In this document: positions 34,260 to 42,285 of the stretch, piece after piece
Numbering within the stretch: position 1 is the first letter of the stretch
How the letters are laid out: each line of letters opens with the position of its first letter
Assembly (NCBI RefSeq): GCF_014649955.1
Contig: NZ_BMUA01000029.1
Span: 1-64,000 of the forward strand
Direction of reading: 5' to 3'
Length of the DNA: 64,000 bases
Source: Streptomyces violascens
Lineage (GTDB): Bacteria; Actinomycetota; Actinomycetes; Streptomycetales; Streptomycetaceae
The notes under the pieces: generated by a model
What the model was told of the DNA's origin: nothing
Seen by the model: only the letters and a program-made list of their open reading frames with translations
The model's database searches: none
Made by a program: the position numbers and the translations under genes

Positions 34260-35998
34260 GCCGTCACCTCCCTGCCCACCCTCTGGCCGGTCAGCCACCA
34301 GCACGTCACGGCCAGCTGGTGGAGATCGGCGATCGTCGTGGCGCTCTGGCCTCGGGCTGCCTGGGCGAGCGTGGCGCGGACGGCCGCGGGGTCGATGAGC
34401 CCACCGGCCACGAGGGGGCTGGAGGCAATCAGTTCATCCAGCCGGCCTTGGTGCCGGGCCAACCCCTTGATCCTCTGGGCCGTGAAGGAGCCCTTCGAGC
34501 GGCGGGAGGTCAGCCAGTGCGGGAGTTCGGGCAGCGCGGCCGGCAGCAGCGGCTTGTAGGTCGCCATTCCGCGGCGGGCGAGCGCCGGGACGGCGAACGC
34601 CGCCCGGACGACCTCGTTGTCCAGGTAGGGGTACACCGGCTGAATGCCGAGCGCCTGGGCGTAGGGGGCCCAGCCTCGGGCAGAGGCGCCCACCGACCGC
34701 AGGGCGGCCCACTGGTCGAACTCGTCGGCCAGCTCGGGCTGCTGGCTGTGGGCGGCCTGGCGCAACAGCGCAGCCACCTGCTGACGGCCCTCGCCGGTCA
34801 GCCACGAGGCCCCGGCCCCGAGCCGGCACCACGACCAGCAGGCCGCGGCCGGGCTCGGCGTGGCCGCCCCGCGCTCCAGCGCGTTGGCGGCGCGTTCCAG
34901 GGCGCCGGCCCGGCCGAGGTCGGCGGCCTGCTTGAGGGCCTTCCAGTACGGGCCTGGGGCGGTGTTGCGCATGCGGGCGAACGCCACGACCTGGCGGTGG
35001 GCCTCGCGGCGCCCACCGTCTTGCAGCAGGCGGACCCAGCAGGAGCTTGAGGCGTCGAGCACCACGTCCCCGCCGTGCCCGGTCAGGTGCAGCGGCAATC
35101 CGCGTACGGGGCGCAGGTAGGAGGTGTCCATGGCGTACATGGCCGCCTCAAGCACCGGCTCGGTGCCCGTCGACTGCCCGGCCGGGAAGGAGAACGGCAG
35201 CTGATGGTCAGTGCCGGTGGCGACCGTGTGCAGGGCCCCGGTGTGCTCGGCGACGCGGGTGGCGAACGTCGCGTCCTCCCCGCTGGTGTAGCTGTCCGTG
35301 TATGTCACGGCGTGCACGGAGCCTGCGTCGGCGGCGAGCACGACGGCTGCCGAGGAGTCCAGCCCGCCCGACAGGTCCGCCCCCACCATCCCGTCGGCGG
35401 CGCGGACCCGCTGCTGGACGGCGTTGGTGAGAGCGCGGCCGAACCGGTCGGCGCCTTCGCGCAGTTCGTCCACGGGCTCGACGCCGGTGATGTCGACGAG
35501 CTGCGGCGGCGTTCCCTGTGCGAGTAACAGACCGAATCCGCCGGGCAGCATGCGGATCCCTTCAAACGGGCTGCGGTGCGGCCAGTGGTGCTCGCCCGCC
35601 GTCAGCCGCGCCGCCAGTAGCGGCAGGTCGGGTGCGAGCGGACGTCCCAGGAGTTCGGGCATGCTCGCCCAGGCCGTTTCCGTCCCGTGCAGCGTGTAGT
35701 ACACGGCCCGGATGCCGGCGAGGTCGCCGCACACGAACCGCTGCTGCCCGTTGCCGGCGACCACCCAGTACGAGCCCGGCCACCGGGTCAGCTGGTCCCA
35801 CCGGCTCGCCCGTACGGCCTCCAGCCCGGTACGAAGCTCCTGTTCGGTCACCGGGCAGTCGCCCAGGACCGCGAGGACCACCGGGCCCTCGACGGCCGCC
35901 CGTACGCGCGTGCCCGGAGTTCGGCGCACGTCACCGAGCCCGTCGATCGTCCATCCGTCCACGGCGGCCGTGCCGCCGGTCACCCACTCCTGTTCCAT
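34253..35998 (-). CDS. lasso cyclase (asparagine synthetase-like), 581 aa
   Basis: Activates the side-chain carboxylate of the ring residue as an AMP ester and closes the macrolactam with Gly1. An N-terminal Ntn-like region (residues 1-170, with FVCGDLAGIRAVYYT, MLPGGFGLLL) lacks the catalytic Cys of true amidotransferases. The ATP pyrophosphatase motif is ADLSGGLDSSAAVV (SGGLDS at 210-215). The length is normal for lasso C proteins. It is followed by B1 with overlapping codons and preceded by the precursor gene, all on the minus strand. Confidence 0.92.
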   Translation of the reverse strand: MEQEWVTGGTAAVDGWTIDGLGDVRRTPGTRVRAAVEGPVVLAVLGDCPVTEQELRTGLEAVRASRWDQLTRWPGSYWVVAGNGQQRFVCGDLAGIRAVYYTLHGTETAWASMPELLGRPLAPDLPLLAARLTAGEHHWPHRSPFEGIRMLPGGFGLLLAQGTPPQLVDITGVEPVDELREGADRFGRALTNAVQQRVRAADGMVGADLSGGLDSSAAVVLAADAGSVHAVTYTDSYTSGEDATFATRVAEHTGALHTVATGTDHQLPFSFPAGQSTGTEPVLEAAMYAMDTSYLRPVRGLPLHLTGHGGDVVLDASSSCWVRLLQDGGRREAHRQVVAFARMRNTAPGPYWKALKQAADLGRAGALERAANALERGAATPSPAAACWSWCRLGAGASWLTGEGRQQVAALLRQAAHSQQPELADEFDQWAALRSVGASARGWAPYAQALGIQPVYPYLDNEVVRAAFAVPALARRGMATYKPLLPAALPELPHWLTSRRSKGSFTAQRIKGLARHQGRLDELIASSPLVAGGLIDPAAVRATLAQAARGQSATTIADLHQLAVTCWWLTGQRVGREVTAC

Positions 35999-36093
35999 CC
36001 GTTCGCCTCCCCTTGATCAGCCCTGTGACGTGCCCGAGGGCCGACCCTCATTGGCCGGCCCTCGGGATACTCGGGTCAGGTCCTGCGGGCTGG

Positions 36094-36264
36094 TCAGCCC
36101 TCGAAGTAGTTGGTCTTGTCCGAGTCGTTGAACGTCTGTCGGCCCAGGGTGAGGGTCACCACCGGGTGCGCGCTGACCTGCGGCGCGAAGCCGCCGGTGC
36201 CCGGCACCGCGGCGAGCTGCTCGTCGACGACAGGCTGGATGGTGACGATGGTCTGCTCGGCCAT
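36094..36264 (-). CDS. lasso peptide precursor, 56 aa, albusnodin-like core
   Basis: ATG at 36264 after GGGAGG. The leader (residues 1-40) ends VVTLTL, placing the conserved Thr at -2. The predicted core (41-56) is GRQTFNDSDKTNYFEG: Gly1 amine, Asp9 as ring acceptor (a 9-member ring) and Lys10 right after it, with a 6-residue tail. The founding acetylated lasso peptide albusnodin also has Gly1, Asp9 and an acetylated Lys10, and its cluster also encodes a GNAT. Asp7 would be an alternative ring residue. The rest of the core differs from albusnodin. It lies first in the A-C-B1-B2 gene order. Confidence 0.88.
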   Translation of the reverse strand: MAEQTIVTIQPVVDEQLAAVPGTGGFAPQVSAHPVVTLTLGRQTFNDSDKTNYFEG

Positions 36265-36355
36265 GACCGGCCTCCCTTGTCTCGGGGGATATGGAGGTGG
36301 TGCGTGGTGCTGCCTCCATGTCACCGCGACTGAAGTCCCCTTCCTAGAGACGGAG

Positions 36356-36406
36356 TTGGGACCTTTCTGGGAGTTGATCTGGGAGAAATCTGGGACGTGA
36401 CTGGGA
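36356..36406. promoter_or_regulatory. five CTGGGA direct repeats at 11-12 bp upstream of the precursor
   Basis: TTGGGA at 36356 and CTGGGA at 36367, 36379, 36390 and 36401: steps of 11, 12, 11 and 11 bp, close to one helical turn. They lie between the M20 gene stop and the precursor start. The spacing is like that of direct heptamer sites bound by SARP-type activators, but no SARP gene is in the window. The XRE-type regulator at 37618 is the nearest candidate. Confidence 0.65.
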
Positions 36407-36408
36407 CG

Positions 36409-37599
36409 TCACTCCTGCATGAGGGCGAGCACTGCCCTGAGGTAGACGGTGTACACGGCGCGGAGTTCGAAGAGGTGAGCACGCTCGTCGATGCCGTGCA
36501 GCCCCTCGTACGGCACTCCGAAACCGGCGGTGGCCGGGATGCCCTCGCCGGCGAGCAGGTTCCCGATGTTCGACGGTCCCGCCGTTTTCGCCTTGACGGC
36601 GAGCCCTGCCTTGGCGGCAGCGCTCAGCAGGGCGGAGGCAGGCTGTTCCTCCTCGGTCAGGTGGAAGGGCGGCCAGGTCGCGACCAGGGTGACCTCGGTG
36701 GGCTTCGGGGCGGGCAGCTCCGCGTCGAGCTCGGCGACGGCTTTGCGGACGAGGGTCTCCGCGTCGTGGGCTTCAAAGGACGGGGTGGTGCGCACGTCGA
36801 CGTTCAGATCGCACCGGTCGGGGGTGACGGAGAAGCCCTGGCCGCCGTGGAAGGACGTCACCGACAGTTTCGGTGGCAGCGGGAACCCCGACTCGCCGTC
36901 GATGCCGGGTAGTTCGGCGGCATCCAGCAGGCCCACAAGACGGGCGGCGCGGGAGATCGCACCGACCACCGTCCGGCTCGATCCGGAGTGCCCGGAGGGG
37001 GCGTACACGGCGAGGGACGCCCGCCACAGGCCCCGGCCGCCGACCACGACCTCGTCCAGGCCCGGGTAGCCGATCATCACTCCGGCCGGCGTGACCGCGG
37101 CCTCGTCGACGAGGAAGGCGTGGGCGCCGCCGAAGCCGCCCGTGTGCTCGTCGACATCCAGCAGCACGGCGAGCCCGCCGCGCAGCTCAGCGGCACGAGG
37201 CGCAAGGTCGGCGGCAATGTGGCAGAACATCGCGGCAGCCAGCTTGGAATCGGCACTCCCCCGGCCAAGCAACCATCCATCCTTCACGTCGCCACTGGCC
37301 GGCGCGAACGACCAGGCAGTCTCATCGCCATACGGAGCGGTGTCCACGCATGCGTCCAGAGCCCACCACGGGCCGGGCCGGCCCCCGGAGATCTCCACCA
37401 GCAGCCCCACCAGACTCCCCGCGTCGTCGTGCAGACGCCGGTGCGGCAGACCATGTACCGCGAGCCAGTCCTCCAACACACCCAGGACAGGGCCGTACTC
37501 GTCGATCCCGGCCCGGCTCGGACGGCGGATCAGCTCCTGGGCCAGCTCCACCACCGACGCCATACGGGCCTCGGCCACCTGTAGAAAGTTCTCGCTCAC
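36409..37599 (-). CDS. M20-family amidohydrolase with altered metal ligands, 396 aa
   Basis: The overall pattern is that of ArgE/DapE/CPG2 metallo-hydrolases: WWALDACVDTAPYGDETAW, GRGSADSKLAAAM, LLDVDEHTGGFGGAHAF, MIGYPGLDEV, PSGHSGSS and a late GLHGIDERAH. The first metal His (GHxD in the family) is Cys (ACVD), the DEE pair is DEH, and the usual GEP is GYP. The Asp and catalytic Glu remain. The metal site is therefore remodelled or inactive. The GTG at 37599 follows GGGGAGCGGC. It is 18 bp from the regulator gene and upstream of the lasso precursor. A deacylase acting on the acetyl-lysine product, or an immunity function, is a plausible inference. Confidence 0.75.
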   Translation of the reverse strand: MSENFLQVAEARMASVVELAQELIRRPSRAGIDEYGPVLGVLEDWLAVHGLPHRRLHDDAGSLVGLLVEISGGRPGPWWALDACVDTAPYGDETAWSFAPASGDVKDGWLLGRGSADSKLAAAMFCHIAADLAPRAAELRGGLAVLLDVDEHTGGFGGAHAFLVDEAAVTPAGVMIGYPGLDEVVVGGRGLWRASLAVYAPSGHSGSSRTVVGAISRAARLVGLLDAAELPGIDGESGFPLPPKLSVTSFHGGQGFSVTPDRCDLNVDVRTTPSFEAHDAETLVRKAVAELDAELPAPKPTEVTLVATWPPFHLTEEEQPASALLSAAAKAGLAVKAKTAGPSNIGNLLAGEGIPATAGFGVPYEGLHGIDERAHLFELRAVYTVYLRAVLALMQE

Positions 37600-37617
37600 G
37601 CCGCTCCCCACCACGGA

Positions 37618-38391
37618 TCAGTTGTGCCGTACCGGCAGCGCACGGACCGCCTCGATCGCCTCCACCGGCCGCGCCGAGGCACACGCCTCCCGACCATGGT
37701 GAACCAAACCAACCGCCGCCTCCCGACTGAGCAAGACGCCGCAGTCAAACCCGTCCGACCCGTGAAACGACGGCAGCGGCACCACCGCGGCACTCTCGGA
37801 AGCCACGAAGAAACGCTCCAGGGCCTCCGCAGGCTCGACGAGCCCAATGTGGAGCGTCTTGACGCCGTTGCGGCGCGCCGATGGATCACGCAACTCCAGC
37901 AGCCGCACCAGATGATCGGCCAACGCCCGGTGCCGGGGCGGCCCGTAGAGCACGCGGTAGTGCACCAGGTCCGGGTGCTGCGCCACCGCCGTCTCAATCG
38001 CCGCCAGATACGCCTTCTCCCGGCTCCGGCTACCGGTGACCACCAGCTGCTCGCGCGCCCCCGCCACGACCGCGACCATCGCCTCGATCAGATCCGTCCA
38101 ACGGGTGAGCACCTTCACGACCACAGCCGTCCCGGTGGTCTCCAACGCACTGGTGGTCGCGCCGTCCTGATGGGCGAACAAGACCTCCGACCGCTCGCCG
38201 TACAGCTCGCACAGCCCGGCCCGGTTCCGCTTGCCCGTACGGCGCCGTCCGGACTCGAAAGAGCTGATCAGAGTCCCATCCGCCGACTGCCCTGTGATCG
38301 CATTCAAGGCATCGGCAGCCTCCTCCAGCGTCATATTCCGCGCGATCCGGGCCCTCTTGAGCGCTGAGTCCGTACTGCCGGCCGCGGCCAC
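37618..38391 (-). CDS. XRE-family regulator with C-terminal sensor domain, 257 aa
   Basis: N-terminal helix-turn-helix: LKRARIARNMTLEEAADALN with a recognition helix and LISSFESGRRRTGKRN. A C-terminal domain of about 170 residues follows (AVVVKVLTRWTDLIEAMVAV, AREQLVVTGSRSREKAYLAA, LVHYRVLYGPPRHRALADHL), seen in several Streptomyces XRE regulators and resembling a phospholipase-D-like or TrmB-like fold. The GTG at 38391 has GGGGAGGGGG upstream; an ATG at 38421 is possible. It is transcribed with the M20 gene and is the likely local regulator of the lasso cluster. Confidence 0.78.
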   Translation of the reverse strand: MAAAGSTDSALKRARIARNMTLEEAADALNAITGQSADGTLISSFESGRRRTGKRNRAGLCELYGERSEVLFAHQDGATTSALETTGTAVVVKVLTRWTDLIEAMVAVVAGAREQLVVTGSRSREKAYLAAIETAVAQHPDLVHYRVLYGPPRHRALADHLVRLLELRDPSARRNGVKTLHIGLVEPAEALERFFVASESAAVVPLPSFHGSDGFDCGVLLSREAAVGLVHHGREACASARPVEAIEAVRALPVRHN

Positions 38392-39162
38392 AGAAACCGC
38401 CCCCTCCCCTTGCATCAGCATGAGACGTGTCCGGAGTCTTCCCTGCCTCGCCGTGGTTCACCTCGTTCACTCCCCCGGGTGACAGCGGCTTCCCTCCAAC
38501 GCCGCCAGCACGCTAGCGTCGGCGATCCACCACAAGGTGGCCCCGGGGTGCCTGGGGATGAACCGGTGCTACGCATGAGCAACACGCTAGCCGGTCAGGG
38601 CCCGCAGCTCGACGCCCCCTGCGAGCCCCTGTCGAGCCCGGATTTCCGGGGACGAACGGCGTCAGCCGGTTTCCTTGATGCGGTACCGGCTGACGCGCGT
38701 TCCTCAGTTCTCCCAAGCTGGGCACCTGTACACGTGTCGCCCGCAGACCGCGCCCGCGGAGGCAGCCCTGTCGTTCCAAGAGCGGCAGGCCAACCCGGCG
38801 CCCATGGTCTCCCCCCACATCACCTCACAGGCGCGGCGCGCGAGGCCTCCGACCTCCACCGCGGGATTTCCTACTTCTCCCGTGGCGGTTCCGGCGGGCG
38901 GCTGGTCGCCTGCTGCTATTCGATTCGCAAGTCTTCAATGCTCTTGGGAATCAGGAGAGTTGAAGTCCTCCCATCGGAGGTAAACCTGCACAGCCGGCCA
39001 TCCTCCTTGGGGGCTTGGTCTGGTGGTTTCCGGGGCGGCCTTCCGTCACGGCGAGCGGGAGCTCCCGACCGCCCCGGAGATCATCCACTTTGCCAGGCGC
39101 CGCGAGGCCTTGGTCATCCAGGGCAGGGAACTACTAACGTCGTAGCTGGAGACATTCGCCCG
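38392..39162. other. spacer, no supported gene
   Basis: No convincing frame on either strand. A short minus-strand stretch near 38940-38990 reads VYLRWEDFNSPDSQEH before a stop and may be a gene remnant. Confidence 0.4.
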
Positions 39163-39792
39163 TCAGTTGGTGGCCACCGGCGCAGGGTTGGCTGCCAGGT
39201 CCTCGGACGACGTGTCCTGACGTTCCGCCGCCGTGCCAGTACGGGCCCCAGGGGCTGGGCGGCTGTAAAAGACCGAACGGCGCTGCCGCGTCCGCTCCGC
39301 AACTCCCTTTGCTACGAGGTTTTCGAGGGTGGTGCGCACCACGGTGGCGGCGATGTTCCGCTCGGGATGGGCGGTGGCCACGGTGGTGTGGATTTCGGCT
39401 GCCGAAACCGGTTGGCCGGCCTCGGGGAGGTGGCTTGCGATCAGATCGCGGAGCGTCGGACCGTTCCCTCGTGCCTGGGTCTTGGTGGCGCTCTGCTTCT
39501 GCTTCTTCGCCCCGAGGTTGGGGAGCTCGGCCGAGGTGCGCGCCCGCGGAACCTGCCCGCCGGCCGGTGCAGCCTCACGGGGCGTCTTCCGCGTTTCGGC
39601 GACTGGGGTTGCCGTGTTACCTAGTGCCTGCTGCATCAAGATGAGCAGCGCATGATTGTCCTCCAAAACCTTCAACTGCGCCTGGAGCTCGTCGATCTGG
39701 GACGAAACGCGGTCGCGTTCCGCGACATTAGTCTCCAGGTCGTTGCGGACCTGATCCGCGTATTGCGACTGGAGCGTGGACTTTTCCGACAT
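39163..39792 (-). CDS. coiled-coil winged-helix protein, 209 aa
   Basis: ATG at 39792 after GGAGGAGCATCAAC. Residues 1-60 form a coiled coil (STLQSQYADQVRNDLETNVA, VSSQIDELQAQLKVLEDNHA). A Pro/Thr/Ala-rich linker follows, then a winged-helix domain at about 115-175 (TLRDLIASHLPEAGQPVSAA, VVRTTLENLVAKGVAERT, SVFYSRP). The architecture is seen in conserved Streptomyces proteins. DNA binding is inferred. The tail is Ala/Thr-rich. Confidence 0.75.
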   Translation of the reverse strand: MSEKSTLQSQYADQVRNDLETNVAERDRVSSQIDELQAQLKVLEDNHALLILMQQALGNTATPVAETRKTPREAAPAGGQVPRARTSAELPNLGAKKQKQSATKTQARGNGPTLRDLIASHLPEAGQPVSAAEIHTTVATAHPERNIAATVVRTTLENLVAKGVAERTRQRRSVFYSRPAPGARTGTAAERQDTSSEDLAANPAPVATN

Positions 39793-40245
39793 GTTGATGC
39801 TCCTCCGGATGTGTGTGCATGGAGTTCCTGCCGGATGGTACGTGTCTCCGCCGTGCACGCACACTGGCGCGATCACCCCGGCGCGTGATTGCCGGGGAAC
39901 CAAACGCCGTGACGGTCTGCTCCGATTCGCCTTCCAGCCACGACATGGGGAACTCGGCCCACAGATGGCGGGCACGCGGCGAACCGGACGCGGCCGTCGA
40001 TCAAGTTGGGCGACGCGTTGACGAAGCCGGCACGCTCGGCCTTGGCCTGGTCGCGAGCGCACGCGCGGTGACCATGGTGTCTTTTAGTCGCGGTCCTACC
40101 GTTCGGTCGCTCCGGCACCACCGGGACCTCGTTCTCCAGGTCCCGGCATCGCACTCTGGCTCTGGCGTTAGGTAACAACGTCCGAGCCACCCACAGGTCT
40201 CACCAGTTAGAACTGCGCGGGTAACTACGGATGAAACCACTCGTG
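39793..40245. other. spacer, no supported gene
   Basis: No supported frame. Promoter P1 begins at 40246. Confidence 0.4.
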
Positions 40246-40296
40246 ACCCTTTTCATTTGACATACGATAGCGACGTGGGTAAAATTTAAAGAGTCA
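40246..40296 (+). promoter_or_regulatory. shared-type promoter P1
   Basis: GACCCTTT (40246-40253), TTGACA (40258-40263), 17 bp, TAAAAT (40281-40286), then AAAGAGTC (40289-40296). The outer boxes form a dyad (GACCCTTT / AAAGAGTC). It drives the tRNA-like remnant at 40360 and the 40586-41871 cassette. Confidence 0.85.
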
Positions 40297-40359
40297 ATGA
40301 GGGTGATCGTCCTCCTCAGCGCCAGACAGCGAAGGCCTGCTAACCCGACCTGCCTGGCA

Positions 40360-40385
40360 GGCCTGTAGCTCAGCCAGTAGAGCGG
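40360..40385 (+). other. tRNA-like 5' half, remnant
   Basis: GGCCTGTAGCTCAGCCAGTA and the following GAGCGG match the acceptor, U8-A9 and D-arm of a tRNA. No proper anticodon arm or T-arm (TTCRA) follows within 90 nt. It sits 65 bp after promoter P1, as the tRNA array sits behind P2, suggesting P1 once drove tRNAs too. Confidence 0.4.
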
Positions 40386-40585
40386 CCCCCACGCTATTCC
40401 CCTCGGGCCACCAGGCGGCTGCCGCGCCCATGAGGGCGCAGCGCGCCGCAAGGGCGCCGGAACTCCGCCCCCAGTAGGCCGAGGTCCCGGCTGCGACCTG
40501 GGCTGACGCCCACGCGATGCGACCGCGCCAGGCGCCCCGCGATGAAATTCACTCAGTTCGCCACGAACCGTTAGGACCTCACGCC

Positions 40586-41239
40586 ATGCCCAAACTGAAG
40601 CCCGCCGACGCCGCCTACGCGTGGATGAGCACTCAGGAAGCGCCGGTGCCGTACGAGGACGTCGCTCACGCCATCGCCGACGACACCAACGCCGAGGAGT
40701 GGCGCGCCGCCCACATGGCCATCCTGGAACTCGAGGTCAGTGGGCGTCTGGTCAACCTGTCCGCCCGCGAGTGGGGCAAGGTCGGCGTCAAGGCCCGCAG
40801 CCCCCGCAAGGGCCGTCACCGCTACCTCGCCACCGACGCCCAGTACAAGGCGTGGAAGCGGCCCATGTACTCGGTGATGTGGGTGTCCTCCGACTTCATC
40901 GGCGAGACCGACGCCGATGCCTGGACGCGCGGCTACGCGCTCAAGGGCGTGAAGATCACCGGCGACGAGTACGACATCAACGGCATCCGCTCCGATGACT
41001 GGTCCCGCTACTTCTGGACCGGCCATGCCCGCAACGCGGCCGACGCGTACGCGCAGGGGTTCCTCGGGTGCGCCTACGACGTATGGAACAGGTCCGACTT
41101 CGAGGCAGACGTCGAGGAGATCGCCGAGATGGTCGCCCGCGTGCACGCCGAGCTCGTCGACGCCGACACCAGCGACCCCGAGTACATCGCCGCCGTCATA
41201 TGTGACCTGCAGGCCCGCCGCGCTTCCGAGGCGGCCTGA
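40586..41239 (+). CDS. hypothetical protein, 217 aa
   Basis: Unrecognised. Starts MPKLKPADAAYAWMSTQEAP. The first 80 residues (VAHAIADDTNAEEWRAAHMA, ILELEVSGRLVNLSAREWG) look like a winged-helix-type fold; the rest is aromatic and acidic (SVMWVSSDFIGETDADAWTR, FLGCAYDVW). First gene of a coupled four-gene cassette behind promoter P1. Its TGA overlaps the next ATG. Confidence 0.7.
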   Translation: MPKLKPADAAYAWMSTQEAPVPYEDVAHAIADDTNAEEWRAAHMAILELEVSGRLVNLSAREWGKVGVKARSPRKGRHRYLATDAQYKAWKRPMYSVMWVSSDFIGETDADAWTRGYALKGVKITGDEYDINGIRSDDWSRYFWTGHARNAADAYAQGFLGCAYDVWNRSDFEADVEEIAEMVARVHAELVDADTSDPEYIAAVICDLQARRASEAA

Positions 41240-41445
41240 TGCTGTACCGCGCGGGAGAGGTCAACTGCGGCCACTGCCGTGAACCGCAGGGCATCGCCGT
41301 CGACGACTACAACGGTGAGACGTACGGGGACGGCGAGGTCACCTTCACCCGCGAGCCGTGCATGCGCTGTCGCGTCCACAGCCTCGGCATCCAAGAGCGT
41401 TGCGACGACGACTGCCCCGACTGCGAAGACCGCGGTGATGAGTGA
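41239..41445 (+). CDS. small zinc-ribbon-like protein, 68 aa
   Basis: NCGHCREPQG and EPCMRCRVH form two CxxC pairs about 30 residues apart, a zinc ribbon layout. The end adds RCDDDCPDCEDRGDE. ATG overlaps the previous stop (TGATG) and its own end overlaps the next start. Confidence 0.7.
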   Translation: MLYRAGEVNCGHCREPQGIAVDDYNGETYGDGEVTFTREPCMRCRVHSLGIQERCDDDCPDCEDRGDE

Positions 41446-41539
41446 CGGCGGCGCGGCCGAGGATGACAAACCCGTTGGCGGCGGCATCTGCCCGCTGCCC
41501 CGTACCCGGCGGAACCGGGAGATCGGGGGAACCGGATGA
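41438..41539 (+). CDS. 33-residue coupled small protein
   Basis: ATG at 41438 overlaps the end of the preceding gene, and its TGA overlaps the ATG of the next gene (ATGA). It encodes MSDGGAAEDDKPVGGGICPL and a basic end. Being coupled on both sides, it bridges the neighbours and is likely translated at least as a relay. Confidence 0.5.
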   Translation: MSDGGAAEDDKPVGGGICPLPRTRRNREIGGTG

Positions 41540-41871
41540 GCCTGGAGCACTCCTTCCTCGCCGTGTACGGCGTCGAGCTGCCCGGGGCGGACTGGGTACA
41601 CGTCTACGACCGCCTGGAGGAACTGCGTCGCGCCCAGAGCCCGGCCTGTGACGCCGAGGACGTGCAGCTCTTCACCGTCTCTGGTGACCGGGGGCCGTCT
41701 CGGGTGGTGATCGGGGCCGCCGTCGTGGGCTTCGAGCCCGGCAGCTGCAAGTCCGTACGCGACTTCACCCCGTCGCCCGAGCGGGACGAGGCCGTGCGCC
41801 GGGCCGCCGTGTCCGTGGGACACGCCGAACCGGTCGAGCCCGCCTGGTTGTTCATGTACGACCTGAGCTAG
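41536..41871 (+). CDS. hypothetical protein, 111 aa
   Basis: Unrecognised. Starts MSLEHSFLAVYGVELPGADW, strand-rich (SRVVIGAAVVGFEPG), and ends PAWLFMYDLS with TAG. Last gene of the cassette. GC-rich complementary sequence at 41874-41918 may terminate it before promoter P2. Confidence 0.7.
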   Translation: MSLEHSFLAVYGVELPGADWVHVYDRLEELRRAQSPACDAEDVQLFTVSGDRGPSRVVIGAAVVGFEPGSCKSVRDFTPSPERDEAVRRAAVSVGHAEPVEPAWLFMYDLS

Positions 41872-41923
41872 CCGGGTGCCGCTCTGCGGCTGGCCCCGTC
41901 GTCGGCGGGGAGGCACCCTCTAC

Positions 41924-41973
41924 GACCCTTTTAATTTGACACAAGGGGGTGGGTGGCGTAAATTAGAAGAGTC
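41924..41973 (+). promoter_or_regulatory. shared-type promoter P2, for the tRNA array
   Basis: GACCCTTT (41924-41931), TTGACA (41936-41941), 17 bp, TAAATT (41959-41964), GAAGAGTC (41966-41973). Near-consensus for a vegetative sigma factor, unusual for Streptomyces DNA. The first tRNA-like structure begins about 75 bp later. Confidence 0.88.
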
Positions 41974-42040
41974 GGCGGGGGTGATCAACCCCGCAGGCGC
42001 CGTACGGCACACGGACGCGGCCGATCCGCACCGTACGGCA

Positions 42041-42104
42041 GGCTCGCAGCTACAGGCGCTGGCCCTGAAGGCATTCGGGGCGAGGGTTCAACTCCCCACG
42101 AGTC
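42041..42104 (+). tRNA. degenerate tRNA-like sequence
   Basis: GGCTCGC at 42041 pairs with ACGAGTC ending at 42104 in six of seven positions. CAGC/GCTG forms a D-like stem, GCCCT/GGGGC an anticodon-like stem with a 10-nt loop, and GGGTTCAACTCCC a T-arm with only three clean pairs. At 64 nt it is shorter than a normal tRNA. It is probably a decayed or very divergent tRNA. Confidence 0.35.
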
Positions 42105-42217
42105 ACGACGTGTTGGCGCTCCACCCACCGGCGCTCCGGCAGGGCACACGCCAGCACATCAATCGGACCAGACCGACTGATCCTCGGTCGGGTTGAAGGG
42201 AGAAGGACGCTTCTCCT

Positions 42218-42282
42218 GGAGCGGTAGCTCAGTGGCAGAGACCCCGTTTGGGGTGGTCGCGGGTTCGAGTCCCGTCCGCTCA
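42218..42282 (+). tRNA. compact tRNA-like gene, isotype unclear
   Basis: GAGCGG/CCGCTC acceptor pairing, TAGCTCAG D-arm start and a perfect T-arm (GCGGG TTCGAGT CCCGT) are present. The anticodon region ACCCCGTTTGGGGTGGTC is about five nt too short for a normal arm plus variable loop. If the arm is ACCCC-GTTTGGG-GTGGT the anticodon would be TTG, with a C-T mismatch in the stem. Functionality is doubtful. Confidence 0.5.
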
Positions 42283-42285
42283 CGA

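Noticed and set aside
42219..42283. calling the compact tRNA-like gene a normal tRNA-Gln or tRNA-Pro
   Set aside because: The anticodon arm plus variable loop is about five nucleotides short, so the anticodon cannot be assigned with confidence.
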